This document shows, piece by piece, positions 43,922 through 52,442 of a stretch of DNA of 64,000 nucleotides. The notes below the pieces were generated by a model. The model had not been told where the DNA came from. It was given only the letters and a program-made list of their open reading frames with translations, and did no database searches. Position 1 is the first letter of the stretch. Each line of letters starts with the position of its first letter. This DNA comes from Treponema sp. GTDB lineage: Bacteria; Spirochaetota; Spirochaetia; Treponematales; Treponemataceae. A program made the position numbers and the translations under genes. The stretch covers positions 91,913 through 155,912 of the forward strand of contig JAGAZB010000035.1 of the NCBI GenBank assembly GCA_017940255.1, in the 5' to 3' direction.

Positions 43922-45229
43922 TTACTTCCAGATATTCTTCTTGTAGTATGTTTCAATCTTCTGAAGACCTTCGTCTACAGAACAAGATCCCAGGAAGATA
44001 TCAACCATAGCGTTATCAAATGTATCACCAGCTTCAACAGTTGCAAGTGATTCATTGTAGAAGCCAAGAGTTCCAGTTGATTTAGCCAAAATATTCTGAA
44101 CATAACCAAGCTGTTTTGGAGCCTTGTTAAGATCAAACTTAACGCCTGTTACAGGAATCTTTCCGGCAACTTCTGCAGTGTATTTCTGTGCTGTATCATC
44201 TGTAAACATCTTCATCAAAGCAATACATGCATCTTCATTCTGAGTTGTTGATGACATAACAAGGTTATCTGTCTTAACAATCATACGGTTAGGATCTGCA
44301 CCACCTGTAATAGCAGGGAATGAGAATACACCACACTTTGCTTCAAATGCTGGGTTTGCACCATTAATCTGACCAATTGCCCAAGAGCCCTGAACGAGCA
44401 TAGCAGCTTCGCCGTTGTAAAAAGCAGCAGTTGCCTGATCATTTGAATCTCCAGCAGCAGTTTTCTGGAAATACTGAGAAAGCTCCTTAAGTTTGCCAAC
44501 ACCATTTTTGAAAGATGGATCAAGCCAGCTTCCCTTTCCGGCATTAACTTTAATAAGATTGTCTGGTCCGCCTGCACGGTCGCAGAAATAACCAGCCAAC
44601 ATAGAAAGGCACCAAGGAGTTCCGGCAGAACAAGCTATAGGAGTAATTCCAGCTTTCTGAAGAGTTTTACAGCAGTCAATCCACTCTTCATAGGTTGTCG
44701 GAACCTTGGCACCAGCTTTTTTGAACAAGTCTGTATTGTAGAAAACTAATGCAGCAGCAAAGTTAGTAGGAACAGCCATAATTTTTCCATCATATGTCAG
44801 ACGTTCAAAAATACCCTTTGTAAACGAGTTGTACCACTGTTTTTCTGCGCCAGTAAGAATTGGAGTTAGGTCTTTAGCAGCTCCTGCATAAACAACAGTG
44901 TTTAAGTTTGGACCTGGATTACTGATGTAAACATCTGGAGTTTTTCCAGCTGCAATAAGTGCGTTCAGCTTTACATCGTATTCTTCAAGGTTTGTAGTGA
45001 TTGGTGTAACATGATATACACCTTCATAAGTTGTGTTGAAGCGTTCAATTACTTCAGCATATCCCAAAGTCATCAAGTCTGAAGAAGCCTCAAGGTCATC
45101 CCAGAACATCCAGGTAATTTCTTTGGCTGTACTCTTACCTTTCTTTGCCTTCTTTGGTTTTGCAGAAAGTGTAGAAACCAAAGCCAAAAGTGCCATAGCA
45201 CCGACGAAAACTTTTTTTGTCATTTTCAT
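43922..45229 (-). CDS. Sugar ABC transporter substrate-binding protein
   Basis: Extracytoplasmic binding protein of the SBP_bac_1 family, 435 aa. The signal peptide MKMTKKVFVGAMALLALVST has no lipobox Cys, and a Lys-rich stretch follows. Family features: WMFWDDLEASSDLMTL, FNTTYEGVYHV, DVYISNPGPNL, GKIMAVPTNFAAALVFYNTDLFKKAG (key part VPTNF...FYNTDLFK), YNGEAAMLVQGSWAIGQI. GGAGG lies 8 nt before ATG 45229; a TTG 15 nt upstream is not needed. The promoter and a double LacI operator lie directly upstream. Confidence 0.94.
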   Translation of the reverse strand: MKMTKKVFVGAMALLALVSTLSAKPKKAKKGKSTAKEITWMFWDDLEASSDLMTLGYAEVIERFNTTYEGVYHVTPITTNLEEYDVKLNALIAAGKTPDVYISNPGPNLNTVVYAGAAKDLTPILTGAEKQWYNSFTKGIFERLTYDGKIMAVPTNFAAALVFYNTDLFKKAGAKVPTTYEEWIDCCKTLQKAGITPIACSAGTPWCLSMLAGYFCDRAGGPDNLIKVNAGKGSWLDPSFKNGVGKLKELSQYFQKTAAGDSNDQATAAFYNGEAAMLVQGSWAIGQINGANPAFEAKCGVFSFPAITGGADPNRMIVKTDNLVMSSTTQNEDACIALMKMFTDDTAQKYTAEVAGKIPVTGVKFDLNKAPKQLGYVQNILAKSTGTLGFYNESLATVEAGDTFDNAMVDIFLGSCSVDEGLQKIETYYKKNIWK

Positions 45230-45253
45230 CTTTTTTTCCTCCAATCTTTTTGT

Positions 45254-45296
45254 TTGTTTAAAGCAACCGGTTGCGGCAACCGGTTGCTTTAAACAA
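45254..45296. promoter_or_regulatory. Double palindromic LacI-type operator
   Basis: A perfect 43-bp palindrome centred on G45275, made of two GCAACCGGTTGC units (45263-45274, 45276-45287) flanked by TTTAAA on both sides. Each unit carries the central CG step typical of LacI/CcpA-family operators. It starts at the edge of the -10 box and covers the start site, so a bound repressor would block transcription. Confidence 0.85.
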
Positions 45297-45324
45297 TATT
45301 AAGACCACTTTCCACATTTCGCAA
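45296..45324 (-). promoter_or_regulatory. Promoter of the sugar ABC operon
   Basis: On the minus strand TTGCGA (45324-45319), a 17-bp spacer, then TAATAT (45301-45296). The operator begins at the last base of the -10. Confidence 0.65.
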
Positions 45325-45371
45325 TCGGGAAAATCCCCTAATTTTGTAGGAAAGTGCATTAAATTAACATT

Positions 45372-46379
45372 CTAGTTATTCATTTCAACCCTTTTTACAG
45401 CTTCCGGTCCCCAATATTCACAGAGCATTTCATATGCCTGTGCTTTTAAAGCGGGAATTACAGTCTGCTCCATTTGTACAAGACTTGTTTGAAGATAAAA
45501 TCCTGCCTGCTCACGAAGATACCTTACTTCATCCTCGGGCAAGGCATTGTCTAAAATCCATTGTGAAATCACTGTAAAAACACTCGCAGCCGAACAAACA
45601 AGTCGCCATTTAAGTAAAGTATCTATTTTACGGCTAGAAGACATTCCAGAAGAAATCCGGTACCGATATACATTCTTTTTCACACCAAAATATGATTTAG
45701 CACATTGGCTTATAAAAAAGAAAACAAGAAAATCATCGGCCATATTGCATTCAGTATAGGGGATATTATCAAAGGCCCCAAGAAAGAGTTCTCGCCGAAT
45801 CAGTTTTGCACATACGTTTCCAGAAATTTTGCCGGCTATCCACTTATGAAAAACCTCATTCCCAGAAACTTTACCATAAAAAATCGCACCACATTTTGTA
45901 GTTTCTGCAGGACAAAACTTTCCACTCTCATCATACCAGCCAGAAACAAAAGAGCCATGCACAATATCCCGCATTTCACCATTTTCGTCTTTTACAGCAG
46001 ACCATAAAGTGCTAAGAGAATCGGGAAGAAGTTCATCATCACTATCCAGAGAAAAAATATAGTCACCCTTAGCCTTGTAAGCCATCGTACGCCGAACTTC
46101 CAGTATTCCCCGGTTTTCTTCATGCACTTCAAAAACAACATTCACAGGATCCCGACCGCAAGCTTTCCGAGCCTGCTTTCCTTCCTTTTCAGCTACCTTC
46201 ACAATTTTTTTTGCATTCCAGCCATTTTCATTCCGCCCATCACTTGCATCACTCACAATAACAACTTCAAAGGAATCAAAATCCTGAGAAAAAACCGACC
46301 GCAAACACTGAGCTAAATATTTTTCAGTCTCAAAAACAGGAATACACACAGAAATCAAGGGATTATTATTACACTTCAT
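45372..46379 (-). CDS. Family 2 glycosyltransferase
   Basis: 335 aa, GT-A fold. The N-terminus ISVCIPVFETEKYLAQCLRSV, then the SDASDG nucleotide-sugar loop and the metal-binding DxD in FSLDSDDELLPDSL. No membrane helix. The usual role is sugar transfer to surface polysaccharide or glycolipid; donor and acceptor are unknown. It stands alone: upstream is a nuclease remnant and downstream the sugar ABC operon. The start ATG 46379 has no ribosome site, and TATAAT ends 7 nt before it, so leaderless expression is possible. Confidence 0.9.
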   Translation of the reverse strand: MKCNNNPLISVCIPVFETEKYLAQCLRSVFSQDFDSFEVVIVSDASDGRNENGWNAKKIVKVAEKEGKQARKACGRDPVNVVFEVHEENRGILEVRRTMAYKAKGDYIFSLDSDDELLPDSLSTLWSAVKDENGEMRDIVHGSFVSGWYDESGKFCPAETTKCGAIFYGKVSGNEVFHKWIAGKISGNVCAKLIRRELFLGAFDNIPYTECNMADDFLVFFFISQCAKSYFGVKKNVYRYRISSGMSSSRKIDTLLKWRLVCSAASVFTVISQWILDNALPEDEVRYLREQAGFYLQTSLVQMEQTVIPALKAQAYEMLCEYWGPEAVKRVEMNN

Positions 46380-46386
46380 TAAAATA

Positions 46387-46414
46387 ATTATATCTTATGC
46401 CGCAAAATATTCAA
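46387..46414 (-). promoter_or_regulatory. Promoter of the glycosyltransferase gene
   Basis: On the minus strand TTGAAT (46414-46409), a 16-bp spacer, then a perfect TATAAT (46392-46387), 7 nt before the ATG. It lies just outside the left end of the nuclease remnant. Confidence 0.5.
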
Positions 46415-46436
46415 AATCTTTCATAAATGTTTTTTT

Positions 46437-46808
46437 CATCTGAATGACAGAAGCTACAAATACTTTTTTATTGCCGATAACTGTGATAAAATACTGAACG
46501 AAAAACAAAAAGCTTTTTTAGGACTGGTAGTTGGCAAAAAAGTCAGTGACAGTTTTTCTAAAAAAGTTGAACAACTAACAGAAGAAGCAAAACACAACAT
46601 TCAGTGGAAGAGGCAGTATATGGAATGGGAACGACAGCGCACTTATGATTTTGAAAATGGTATTGAAACAGGCAAAAAAACAAAGGCCATTGATGACGCT
46701 CTTTTACTGATTCAAAAATACAAAGTTTCCCCAGAAGAAGCCGCAAAAGATATGAATGCCCCATTAGAATTAGTTCTAGAAGAGTTAGAAAAGACTTCTG
46801 AAAAGTAA
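46437..46808 (+). pseudogene. 3' remnant of an Rpn/PD-(D/E)XK nuclease-transposase gene
   Basis: A plus-strand frame without a start reads HLNDRSYKYFF, NEKQKAFLGLVVGKKVSDSF, EELTEEAKHN-like text and QYMEWERQRTYDFENG, then a C-terminal helix region (SPEEAAKDMNAPLELVLEE) and a stop at 46808. This is the C-terminal third of the Rpn family; the N-terminal nuclease core is gone, and the region upstream now holds the glycosyltransferase promoter. The intact relative at 51491-52333 shares the plan but not close sequence. An ATG at 46620 could start a 62-aa piece, but there is no ribosome site. A palindromic repeat follows 6 bp after the stop. Confidence 0.75.
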
Positions 46809-46813
46809 ATAAC

Positions 46814-46897
46814 GTGGTGGTTGAGTTTGTCGAAACCACCACATTCAAGGTTATTGCTGTCGCAATATTTACAGATTTCGACAAACTCAATGACCAC
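46814..46897. repeat. GTCGAAACCACC palindromic repeat, copy A
   Basis: 84-bp element. The left arm GTGGTTGAGTTTGTCGAAA (ending 46835) and the right arm TTTCGACAAACTCAATGACC (from 46876) pair in 20 of 22 positions. A second short hairpin, TGGTGG...CCACCA, folds within the left end. Copy B lies at 55579-55697. The remaining bases to the next gene are AT-rich, with nothing recognised. Confidence 0.8.
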
Positions 46898-46968
46898 TGA
46901 CTCAGAACTTATCAGGCACACCTTGATAGATATAAATACAAACAGAGGTCTGAAAGTCAGATAATCAG

Positions 46969-49206
46969 TTATTCTTCATCACAAATTATTGATGCATAAC
47001 CATAAGGTGTTCCATTAATTCCATAATAAGACCCAGCTCCATTAGTTGTGGAAAATTCTCTATTTCCATTATTTGTATCAAGCAAAATCGATGCTTCAAA
47101 TGCAGAAGCCTGCAATCTAAGAAATTTAGTTGTCTTTTTAGTAAATGACAATGAAGAATTCAAATCTTCTGAATCTGTAAGTATAAAGGAATCTAAATCT
47201 ACTGTTACCAGACGATTTATATTCTTATATTTCCAGACACCATCTGCATCTGTATAAAAAGCTATTCCACTATCAGCAATTACAAGTTTTTTTGGTTTAA
47301 TTGCAACCAATTTTTGAGGACCAGCAAACTGATTATCTAAAGAAGTAAGCAAAGGGGTATAAACCGGCACGGTACCATTTCCCGTACTATTAAATTGACT
47401 TGCATACATTTCAGGAACAAGATGATATTCAATTTCTAAACTGCTACCACCATCATCATCATATATCCTATCCTGATAATAAATCTTACTATTATCACAT
47501 GATGGCCAGAATTTTTCATTTGCCTTAGCCTTATTTCCGTAGTTAAACTCTGTTCCGTTAGAAGTATCTGTCCATCCGGTACTATCCACTTTTTCTGTAA
47601 GAGTGTTGTATCGAACAACAGCCCCACGACTTGACAGTGCAAAATTATTTTCTCCACTTCCAAATGCAAAGTTAGATTCTTTCAATAAAATATATACACA
47701 CTCATCTTGATAGAGCATATCTGTAACGGTAAGTTCATCACTTCCTGACAGGTCCAATGAGACAGTTTTACTTACATTAACATGATAACAATCATCGTCA
47801 TCGCTGAAAGTTGATGTTGAAAAATCTACAACAGCAAGAGTACCTGTATTTGCAAAATAACCAATGTTGTCGTATACAACAAAAGCAATAGCAGAGTTCA
47901 CGGCATCGCGATTTTCATCTTCTTCTGAAATTATATAAGTTTTTGCAGAGTTATAACAATGCATTTGCTCAGAATCATATTTATATGAGCCATCATCTTG
48001 TGTTATGCGATTTATTTCAGCCCTACTAAGATTGCCATTATTAAACATATAGAGAAAATTTGTTTTTCTATCTGCTGTAAGGATAGAACCCAAATCTCCA
48101 TATAAATACATTGCACCATCATATGAATCTGCTGTTTCTGAACCAAAACCAGGCTTGTTTGAAGTGATACATACAGCTGATCCAAACTGCCTTGATATTA
48201 CATAAAAATATCCATCTTTATCAAAAGTAAAACTATTATTTGAAGTTGAAAAATCCGCATCTCCAGAAATACTTGCATTTGCAGAATCCTTCAAGTAGAA
48301 ATTATATGTTTCATTAACTGAATCAAAATTATACAAGGCATATTTCGTACTCGGCACAATATAACTTGCAAAAGTTCCCAGAAGGGCACCTGTAATCTCA
48401 AACTTACCGTCGCTTAAATATGGAGCGGTGCCGTACCAGGTGTCTGTGGTAAAACCGGAGTAAACAGTGAACTGTTCCATGCAGCTATAGAGGGCGTTGC
48501 CTGCTGAATCAAGAAACTGGATTTTTGCATCATAGAGGCCAGGTGTCAAATCAGAAAGTTTTATAGAGGCAGTGCCATTTGAAAAAGTGGCAGAAAATGA
48601 TTTAGGCTTCATTAATTCTTCCAGTTTTTCGTAATACTCTTCACTTACTTCCTCGCCAGAATCTTCTTCAACAGGCTCCACATCATATAGTACATAAGTA
48701 AGATTGCCGCTAAGCTTGGCTATTTTTCCGGTCTTATCTGTTACAGGAAGTTCAACATTTCCAGTAACTGCATCAAAATCTGCAAGTTTTGAAAAATCGA
48801 GAGAAACAGCAACCGCAATATTAATTCCCGTCAGACCTTTTACATCTACAGTTACTTCTTTTTCACCAGATAAGATTTGAGTTTCGCCTGAAAAACCAGA
48901 TGCAAATATTTTCCACTTTCCAGCCGAAGGAAGATTTAATGTAAAAGTCATATTTTTTGCAGTAACAGGCTCTACTGATTCACTTCCATCAGATTTTTTG
49001 GCAGAAATCTTCCAGGTGATATCATCTTTTAAAGCACTTGTTGCAGCACGAGGCGAAGCACCACTGCAGGAAATCTCACCCGAAACAGAAAAATCAGCCG
49101 CCTCAGCAGAAGAAAGCCCGTTTGTAATAGCCGAACAACCGTTCAAAAGTAAAAATGCGCAGGCAGAAGCTGCAAAAATCGTATAAATCTTCTTAAAAAC
49201 TTTCAT
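46969..49206 (-). CDS. Large lipoprotein with beta-rich repeats, function unknown
   Basis: 745 aa. The signal peptide ends FLLLNGC (Cys24). Residues 30-270 look like two or three Ig-like or CARDB-type beta domains (WKIFASGFSGETQILSG, KVTVDVKG-like strands). The remainder resembles a WD/propeller-like display of values (YFANTGTLAVVDFST, KIYYQDRIYDDDGGSS), with many Ser, Asp and Tyr. No catalytic motif. It lies 9 nt after the stop of the phase-variable lipoprotein gene, so the two form one operon, and slippage upstream may also affect its expression through coupling. Confidence 0.75.
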   Translation of the reverse strand: MKVFKKIYTIFAASACAFLLLNGCSAITNGLSSAEAADFSVSGEISCSGASPRAATSALKDDITWKISAKKSDGSESVEPVTAKNMTFTLNLPSAGKWKIFASGFSGETQILSGEKEVTVDVKGLTGINIAVAVSLDFSKLADFDAVTGNVELPVTDKTGKIAKLSGNLTYVLYDVEPVEEDSGEEVSEEYYEKLEELMKPKSFSATFSNGTASIKLSDLTPGLYDAKIQFLDSAGNALYSCMEQFTVYSGFTTDTWYGTAPYLSDGKFEITGALLGTFASYIVPSTKYALYNFDSVNETYNFYLKDSANASISGDADFSTSNNSFTFDKDGYFYVISRQFGSAVCITSNKPGFGSETADSYDGAMYLYGDLGSILTADRKTNFLYMFNNGNLSRAEINRITQDDGSYKYDSEQMHCYNSAKTYIISEEDENRDAVNSAIAFVVYDNIGYFANTGTLAVVDFSTSTFSDDDDCYHVNVSKTVSLDLSGSDELTVTDMLYQDECVYILLKESNFAFGSGENNFALSSRGAVVRYNTLTEKVDSTGWTDTSNGTEFNYGNKAKANEKFWPSCDNSKIYYQDRIYDDDGGSSLEIEYHLVPEMYASQFNSTGNGTVPVYTPLLTSLDNQFAGPQKLVAIKPKKLVIADSGIAFYTDADGVWKYKNINRLVTVDLDSFILTDSEDLNSSLSFTKKTTKFLRLQASAFEASILLDTNNGNREFSTTNGAGSYYGINGTPYGYASIICDEE

Positions 49207-49215
49207 ACTATCCCC

Positions 49216-49994
49216 CTACTCCACATCAATATCAAAAAAGGCACTGGCATACTTAGCATTTCCATACATTGCTGTTACATAAAGCTGATAAGTACCAGAT
49301 TTAGGAAGATTTGAAACAACCACGTAAGTGTCTTCAGTCAAAAACCATACCGAATTATCCGCAGGAATTTCATGTTCCCCATAAAAGAGCTGACATGTCC
49401 ACTGAATTCTGTGTGTATCATCAGCTTCAACCCGGTTTTCGCCCTCATAAAGAGCTAATTCGTAAGCAGGATAAGAAGCCCCTGTTGCTTCAGTGTAAGT
49501 TGTCTTCGTCATTTTGATTGAATACACATCATCGGTTTCAAGAGAAATTGTTCCAGAAGCAGGAATAGGGTTTTTAATCAGTTTAAGAGATAAACTAGTT
49601 ACCCCCCCCTAACAACTTTTTCTGTCTGGGAAGTGCCGGAATAAAGCTCAGTATCTCCAGAAGATATAGAACAAAGAGCATAAACTTCTGTGCCAGCAGG
49701 AATTGCATCAAAAGAAATTTTGTAAATATCATCAGATTTTTCAAATACAGAATTCCACTGAGTACCTGTTCGAGTTTCTACATAATCCTGGATTGAAGTA
49801 TTTCCATTGTATAAAGAAAGTTCTAAGGTAAGGTTTTGGTTTTCATCAGATAAATTACCTGCGGCCCTCATTACATCCCGAGGAATTGCAAAGGCCACAC
49901 TGCCATTTTGTTCAGAAAGATTAGAACATGAAAAAAGAAGAAAGGTACTAAAAAGTAACAAAGCAAAAAGTTTCGACAACAAAAACTTTTTCAT
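49216..49994 (-). CDS. Lipoprotein gene split by a G8 tract (probable phase-variable, OFF in this sequence)
   Basis: ATG 49994 has GGAGG 6 nt upstream, and the signal ends LLFSC (Cys23). The first part reads for about 130 residues to EKVVRGG and stops at TAA immediately after a run of eight G (49602-49609). With nine G (or six), the frame would continue as VTSLSLKLIKNPIPASG... straight into the second open part, MYSIKMTKTTYTEATG, and to the stop at 49216, giving about 260 aa with Ig-like beta text. The second part has no start signals of its own. As sequenced, only a short product is made. Homopolymer G slippage is the known phase-variation device of treponemes. Confidence 0.78.
49602..49609 (-). 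repeat. G8 homopolymer contingency tract
   Basis: Eight consecutive G on the coding strand inside the lipoprotein gene, about 385 bp after its start. It sits exactly where the reading frame shifts. The plus strand shows eight C between A49601 and T49610. Confidence 0.85.
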
Positions 49995-50206
49995 CATCAC
50001 CCTCCAGATAATAAATTTTTATTATTATACCATGAGAAAATCATATATCAAACTTTTTTTTTACTTGCCTTAAAGGCTATTTTCTGATAATTTACATTCA
50101 GACTTTACGTTCTGGATGACCCATCTTTACATCCGCAACTAATTTACTAATCTAAACAATTTAATTTCCCCAACATTATTATGTCCTTTTTGGCTTAACC
50201 CACAGA

Positions 50207-50232
50207 GTTAGTTCATAGGGTAAGTTCATAGG
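50207..50232. repeat. Tandem 13-bp repeat before the PTS gene
   Basis: GTTAGTTCATAGG (50207-50219) followed at once by GTAAGTTCATAGG (50220-50232), one mismatch, ending 14 bp before the PTS ATG. It could be an operator or part of the leader. The rest of the 252-bp gap is AT-rich, with nothing else recognised. Confidence 0.55.
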
Positions 50233-50246
50233 ACTAGGAGTATTTT

Positions 50247-51311
50247 ATGAACAAATATGCTAAACGCTATTTGATTGATGCCATGTCTGGTATGGCACAA
50301 GGCCTTTTTTGTTCCCTTTTGATTGGAACAATTGTAAAAACACTGGGACAGCAGCTTTTGCGTCTTGGCGAAAACGCATTTTTTAAGTTTCTGGTTGATG
50401 CTGGAAGTTTTGCCGGTGACGCTCACGTTGTAGGTGCTGCAATGGCAATTGGTATTGGTTTTGCAATGCAGGTTCCAGCGCTGGTCCTCTTTTCTCTGGC
50501 GGCCGTTGGATCTGCCGCTAACGTTACTGGCGGAGCAGGTGGTCCACTCGCCGTTTTAATTATTGCAATTATTGCCGCAGAAATGGGCTGCCTTGTTAGC
50601 AAAAAGACTAAGGTTGATATTATCGTAACTCCGGCCGTTACAATTCTTTGCGGAGCCCTGCTCACAGTTCTTACTGCAAAATATATTGGAATTGCTGCAA
50701 GTTCAGTTGGAAAATTCCTTGTTTGGACTACAAAACTTCATCCTTTCTGGATGGGAATTCTTGTTTCTGTTGTTGTTGGCGTTGCCCTCACCCTGCCAAT
50801 TTCTTCTGCCGCAATTTGTGCCGCTTTCGGCCTTACAGGTCTTGCCGGTGGTGCTGCAGTTGCCGGCTGCTGTGCCCAGATGGTAGGTTTTGCCGTACTC
50901 AGCTTCCGCGAAAACCACTGGGGCGGAATCTTGAGCCAGGGATTAGGAACAAGTATGCTTCAGATGCCAAACATCATCAAAAATCCAAAAGTTTGGCTTC
51001 CGGCAATTCTTACTAGCGCCATTACAGGCCCTCTGGCAACCTGCCTGTTCAAAATGGAAATGAACGGTGCCGCAGTGAGCTCTGGAATGGGAACCTGCGG
51101 ACTTGTAGGCCAGATTGGAGTTGTTACAGGCTGGTTTGAACCAAGCGAAGTTGCCATTGGCCACGGAGCTGCTGCAATTCAGCCTGGCTTTATTGATTGG
51201 CTCGGCCTCGTTCTCATTTGCTTTATTCTCCCAGGTCTTTTATGCTGGCTCTTCGGAAAAATCTTCCGCAAAATCGGCTGGATAAAAGACGGTGATTTGC
51301 TGCTGGCATAA
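50247..51311 (+). CDS. PTS sugar transporter subunit IIC (PTS_EIIC_2 type)
   Basis: Inner-membrane permease of 354 aa with about eight to ten helices, very rich in Gly, Ala and Ile. Blocks GGAGGPLAVLIIAIIAAEMG, LTLPISSAAICAAFGLTGLAGGAA and GTSMLQMPNIIKNPKVWLPAI fit the PTS_EIIC_2 family rather than the glucose or mannose families. The ribosome site AGGAG lies 6 nt before ATG 50247. No IIA, IIB, HPr or enzyme I gene is nearby, so it either uses remote partners or transports without phosphorylation, as proposed for some members of this group. A hairpin with a T-run follows the stop. Confidence 0.88.
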   Translation: MNKYAKRYLIDAMSGMAQGLFCSLLIGTIVKTLGQQLLRLGENAFFKFLVDAGSFAGDAHVVGAAMAIGIGFAMQVPALVLFSLAAVGSAANVTGGAGGPLAVLIIAIIAAEMGCLVSKKTKVDIIVTPAVTILCGALLTVLTAKYIGIAASSVGKFLVWTTKLHPFWMGILVSVVVGVALTLPISSAAICAAFGLTGLAGGAAVAGCCAQMVGFAVLSFRENHWGGILSQGLGTSMLQMPNIIKNPKVWLPAILTSAITGPLATCLFKMEMNGAAVSSGMGTCGLVGQIGVVTGWFEPSEVAIGHGAAAIQPGFIDWLGLVLICFILPGLLCWLFGKIFRKIGWIKDGDLLLA

Positions 51312-51344
51312 AATAAAAACGTCACCCTGCTAATGCAAGTGAAG

Positions 51345-51396
51345 TGCACCCCTAAAGTTGGACAAATAAAGTTCAATTTCAGGAGGTGCATTTTTT
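51345..51396 (+). terminator. Terminator of the PTS gene, resembling an IS3-family end
   Basis: Hairpin TGCACCCCTAAAGTTGGAC against GTTCAATTTCAGGAGGTGCA, a 7-nt loop, then TTTTTT. The motif CACCCCTAAAGTTGGACA resembles the terminal sequences of IS150-group IS3 elements. No transposase reading frame is present, so this is either an isolated end or chance similarity. Confidence 0.6.
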
Positions 51397-51490
51397 ATTT
51401 TAAATCTTTTCCTAAATTTTTGTAGTTTTTCGCAAACTCCGGCAATTATATATGTGTAGAGGGGCACTGTCACACACAAGAGGAGGTTTT

Positions 51491-52333
51491 ATGGCAAAGA
51501 AAATTGAAGATTTAACATTCATTGACGACGGAATGTTTCAGGCGGTTATGCACGAACCGGGAGTCTGTGCAGAATTTGTGGAACGACTTTTACACGTAAA
51601 AGTGGAAAAAGTACAATTCCCGAAACTTGAAAAAGCAATTGCGCCATTCTACACTACAAAGGGCGTAAGACTGGATGTTTACTTGAAGGACGAGAACAAA
51701 ATTATTGATGTTGAAATCCAAAAGTACGAACAGGAAGCCCTTGGCAAGCGCACAAGGTACTATCAAAGCATGATTGATATGGACAGTCTTATGAAAGGGC
51801 AGGACTATCCGCAATTAAAGGAAACATACATTCTCTTTATCTGTACTTTTGATCCTTTCAAAAAGAATGAAAAAGAAACATACGGACTTCCACTCTACAC
51901 TTTCAAAAACCTTTGCCTAGAAGAGTCAGATGTTCAATTAGGTGACAATTCAACCAAAGTGATTTATAATGCAAGCGCATATAAGGCTGTAAAAGATGAA
52001 AGAATACAACAACTTTTACAGTTCATAAGCACAAATAATCCCGGTGAGGATTTATTTTCCAACAAGCTTGCAGAACTTGTTAAAAAGCTTAAAGAGAATG
52101 AAAGATTCAGGAGTGATTACGCTGCTATGAATTTACACGACCGAGACCTAATAAGAAACACAAAAAAAGAAGTTGCTAAAGAAACATCAATTAAAATTGC
52201 AAAAAGCCTTTTTGCAAACGGAGCTTCAATAGAACTTATTTCCAAGTCGCTGGAAATGACCATTGAACAAGTTCAGGAAATTGTTAAAGACGTTTCTGTG
52301 AACTTAAAATCAGAAGTTGAATCTGCGGAATAA
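51491..52333 (+). CDS. Rpn family / PD-(D/E)XK nuclease (putative transposase)
   Basis: 280 aa from ATG 51491, with AGGAGG directly upstream; the earlier in-frame ATG at 51452 has no such site. The N-terminal KIEDLTFIDDGMFQAVMHEP opens the family; the nuclease core is VRLDVYLKDENKIIDVEIQ with the D...ExQ pattern. The C-terminal helices carry KSLFANGASIELISKSL. These proteins are annotated as recombination-promoting nucleases or PD-(D/E)XK transposases and are abundant in gut spirochaetes and clostridia, often decayed. An unrelated-in-detail remnant lies at 46437-46808. No terminal inverted repeats or target duplication are recognisable. Confidence 0.87.
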   Translation: MAKKIEDLTFIDDGMFQAVMHEPGVCAEFVERLLHVKVEKVQFPKLEKAIAPFYTTKGVRLDVYLKDENKIIDVEIQKYEQEALGKRTRYYQSMIDMDSLMKGQDYPQLKETYILFICTFDPFKKNEKETYGLPLYTFKNLCLEESDVQLGDNSTKVIYNASAYKAVKDERIQQLLQFISTNNPGEDLFSNKLAELVKKLKENERFRSDYAAMNLHDRDLIRNTKKEVAKETSIKIAKSLFANGASIELISKSLEMTIEQVQEIVKDVSVNLKSEVESAE

Positions 52334-52380
52334 ACACATAAGTGCCCACGGGCAGATTTCTAGATTAGTAATGTACATAA

Positions 52381-52419
52381 AAAAACGAGGTTGCAGAAAA
52401 CTGCAACCTCGTTTTTTTT
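52381..52419. terminator. Bidirectional terminator between nuclease and lipoprotein genes
   Basis: A run of A, CGAGGTTGCAG (52386-52396), loop AAAA, CTGCAACCTCG (52401-52411), then a run of T. A perfect 11-bp stem, usable on both strands. Confidence 0.9.
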
Positions 52420-52442
52420 AACGGCGATTATATACCATTAAA

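Noticed and set aside
46620..46808. Separate 62-aa gene
   Set aside because: The frame is continuous upstream with Rpn C-terminal sequence and has no ribosome site, so it is the end of a decayed gene.
49216..49527. Independent small gene starting at 49527
   Set aside because: No ribosome site; the frame stays open upstream to the G8 tract and joins the lipoprotein frame with one extra G.
51345..52333. Complete insertion sequence carrying the Rpn-type gene
   Set aside because: The IS-like end exists only on one side and no matching inverted repeat or target duplication follows the stop; the other side is a normal terminator.
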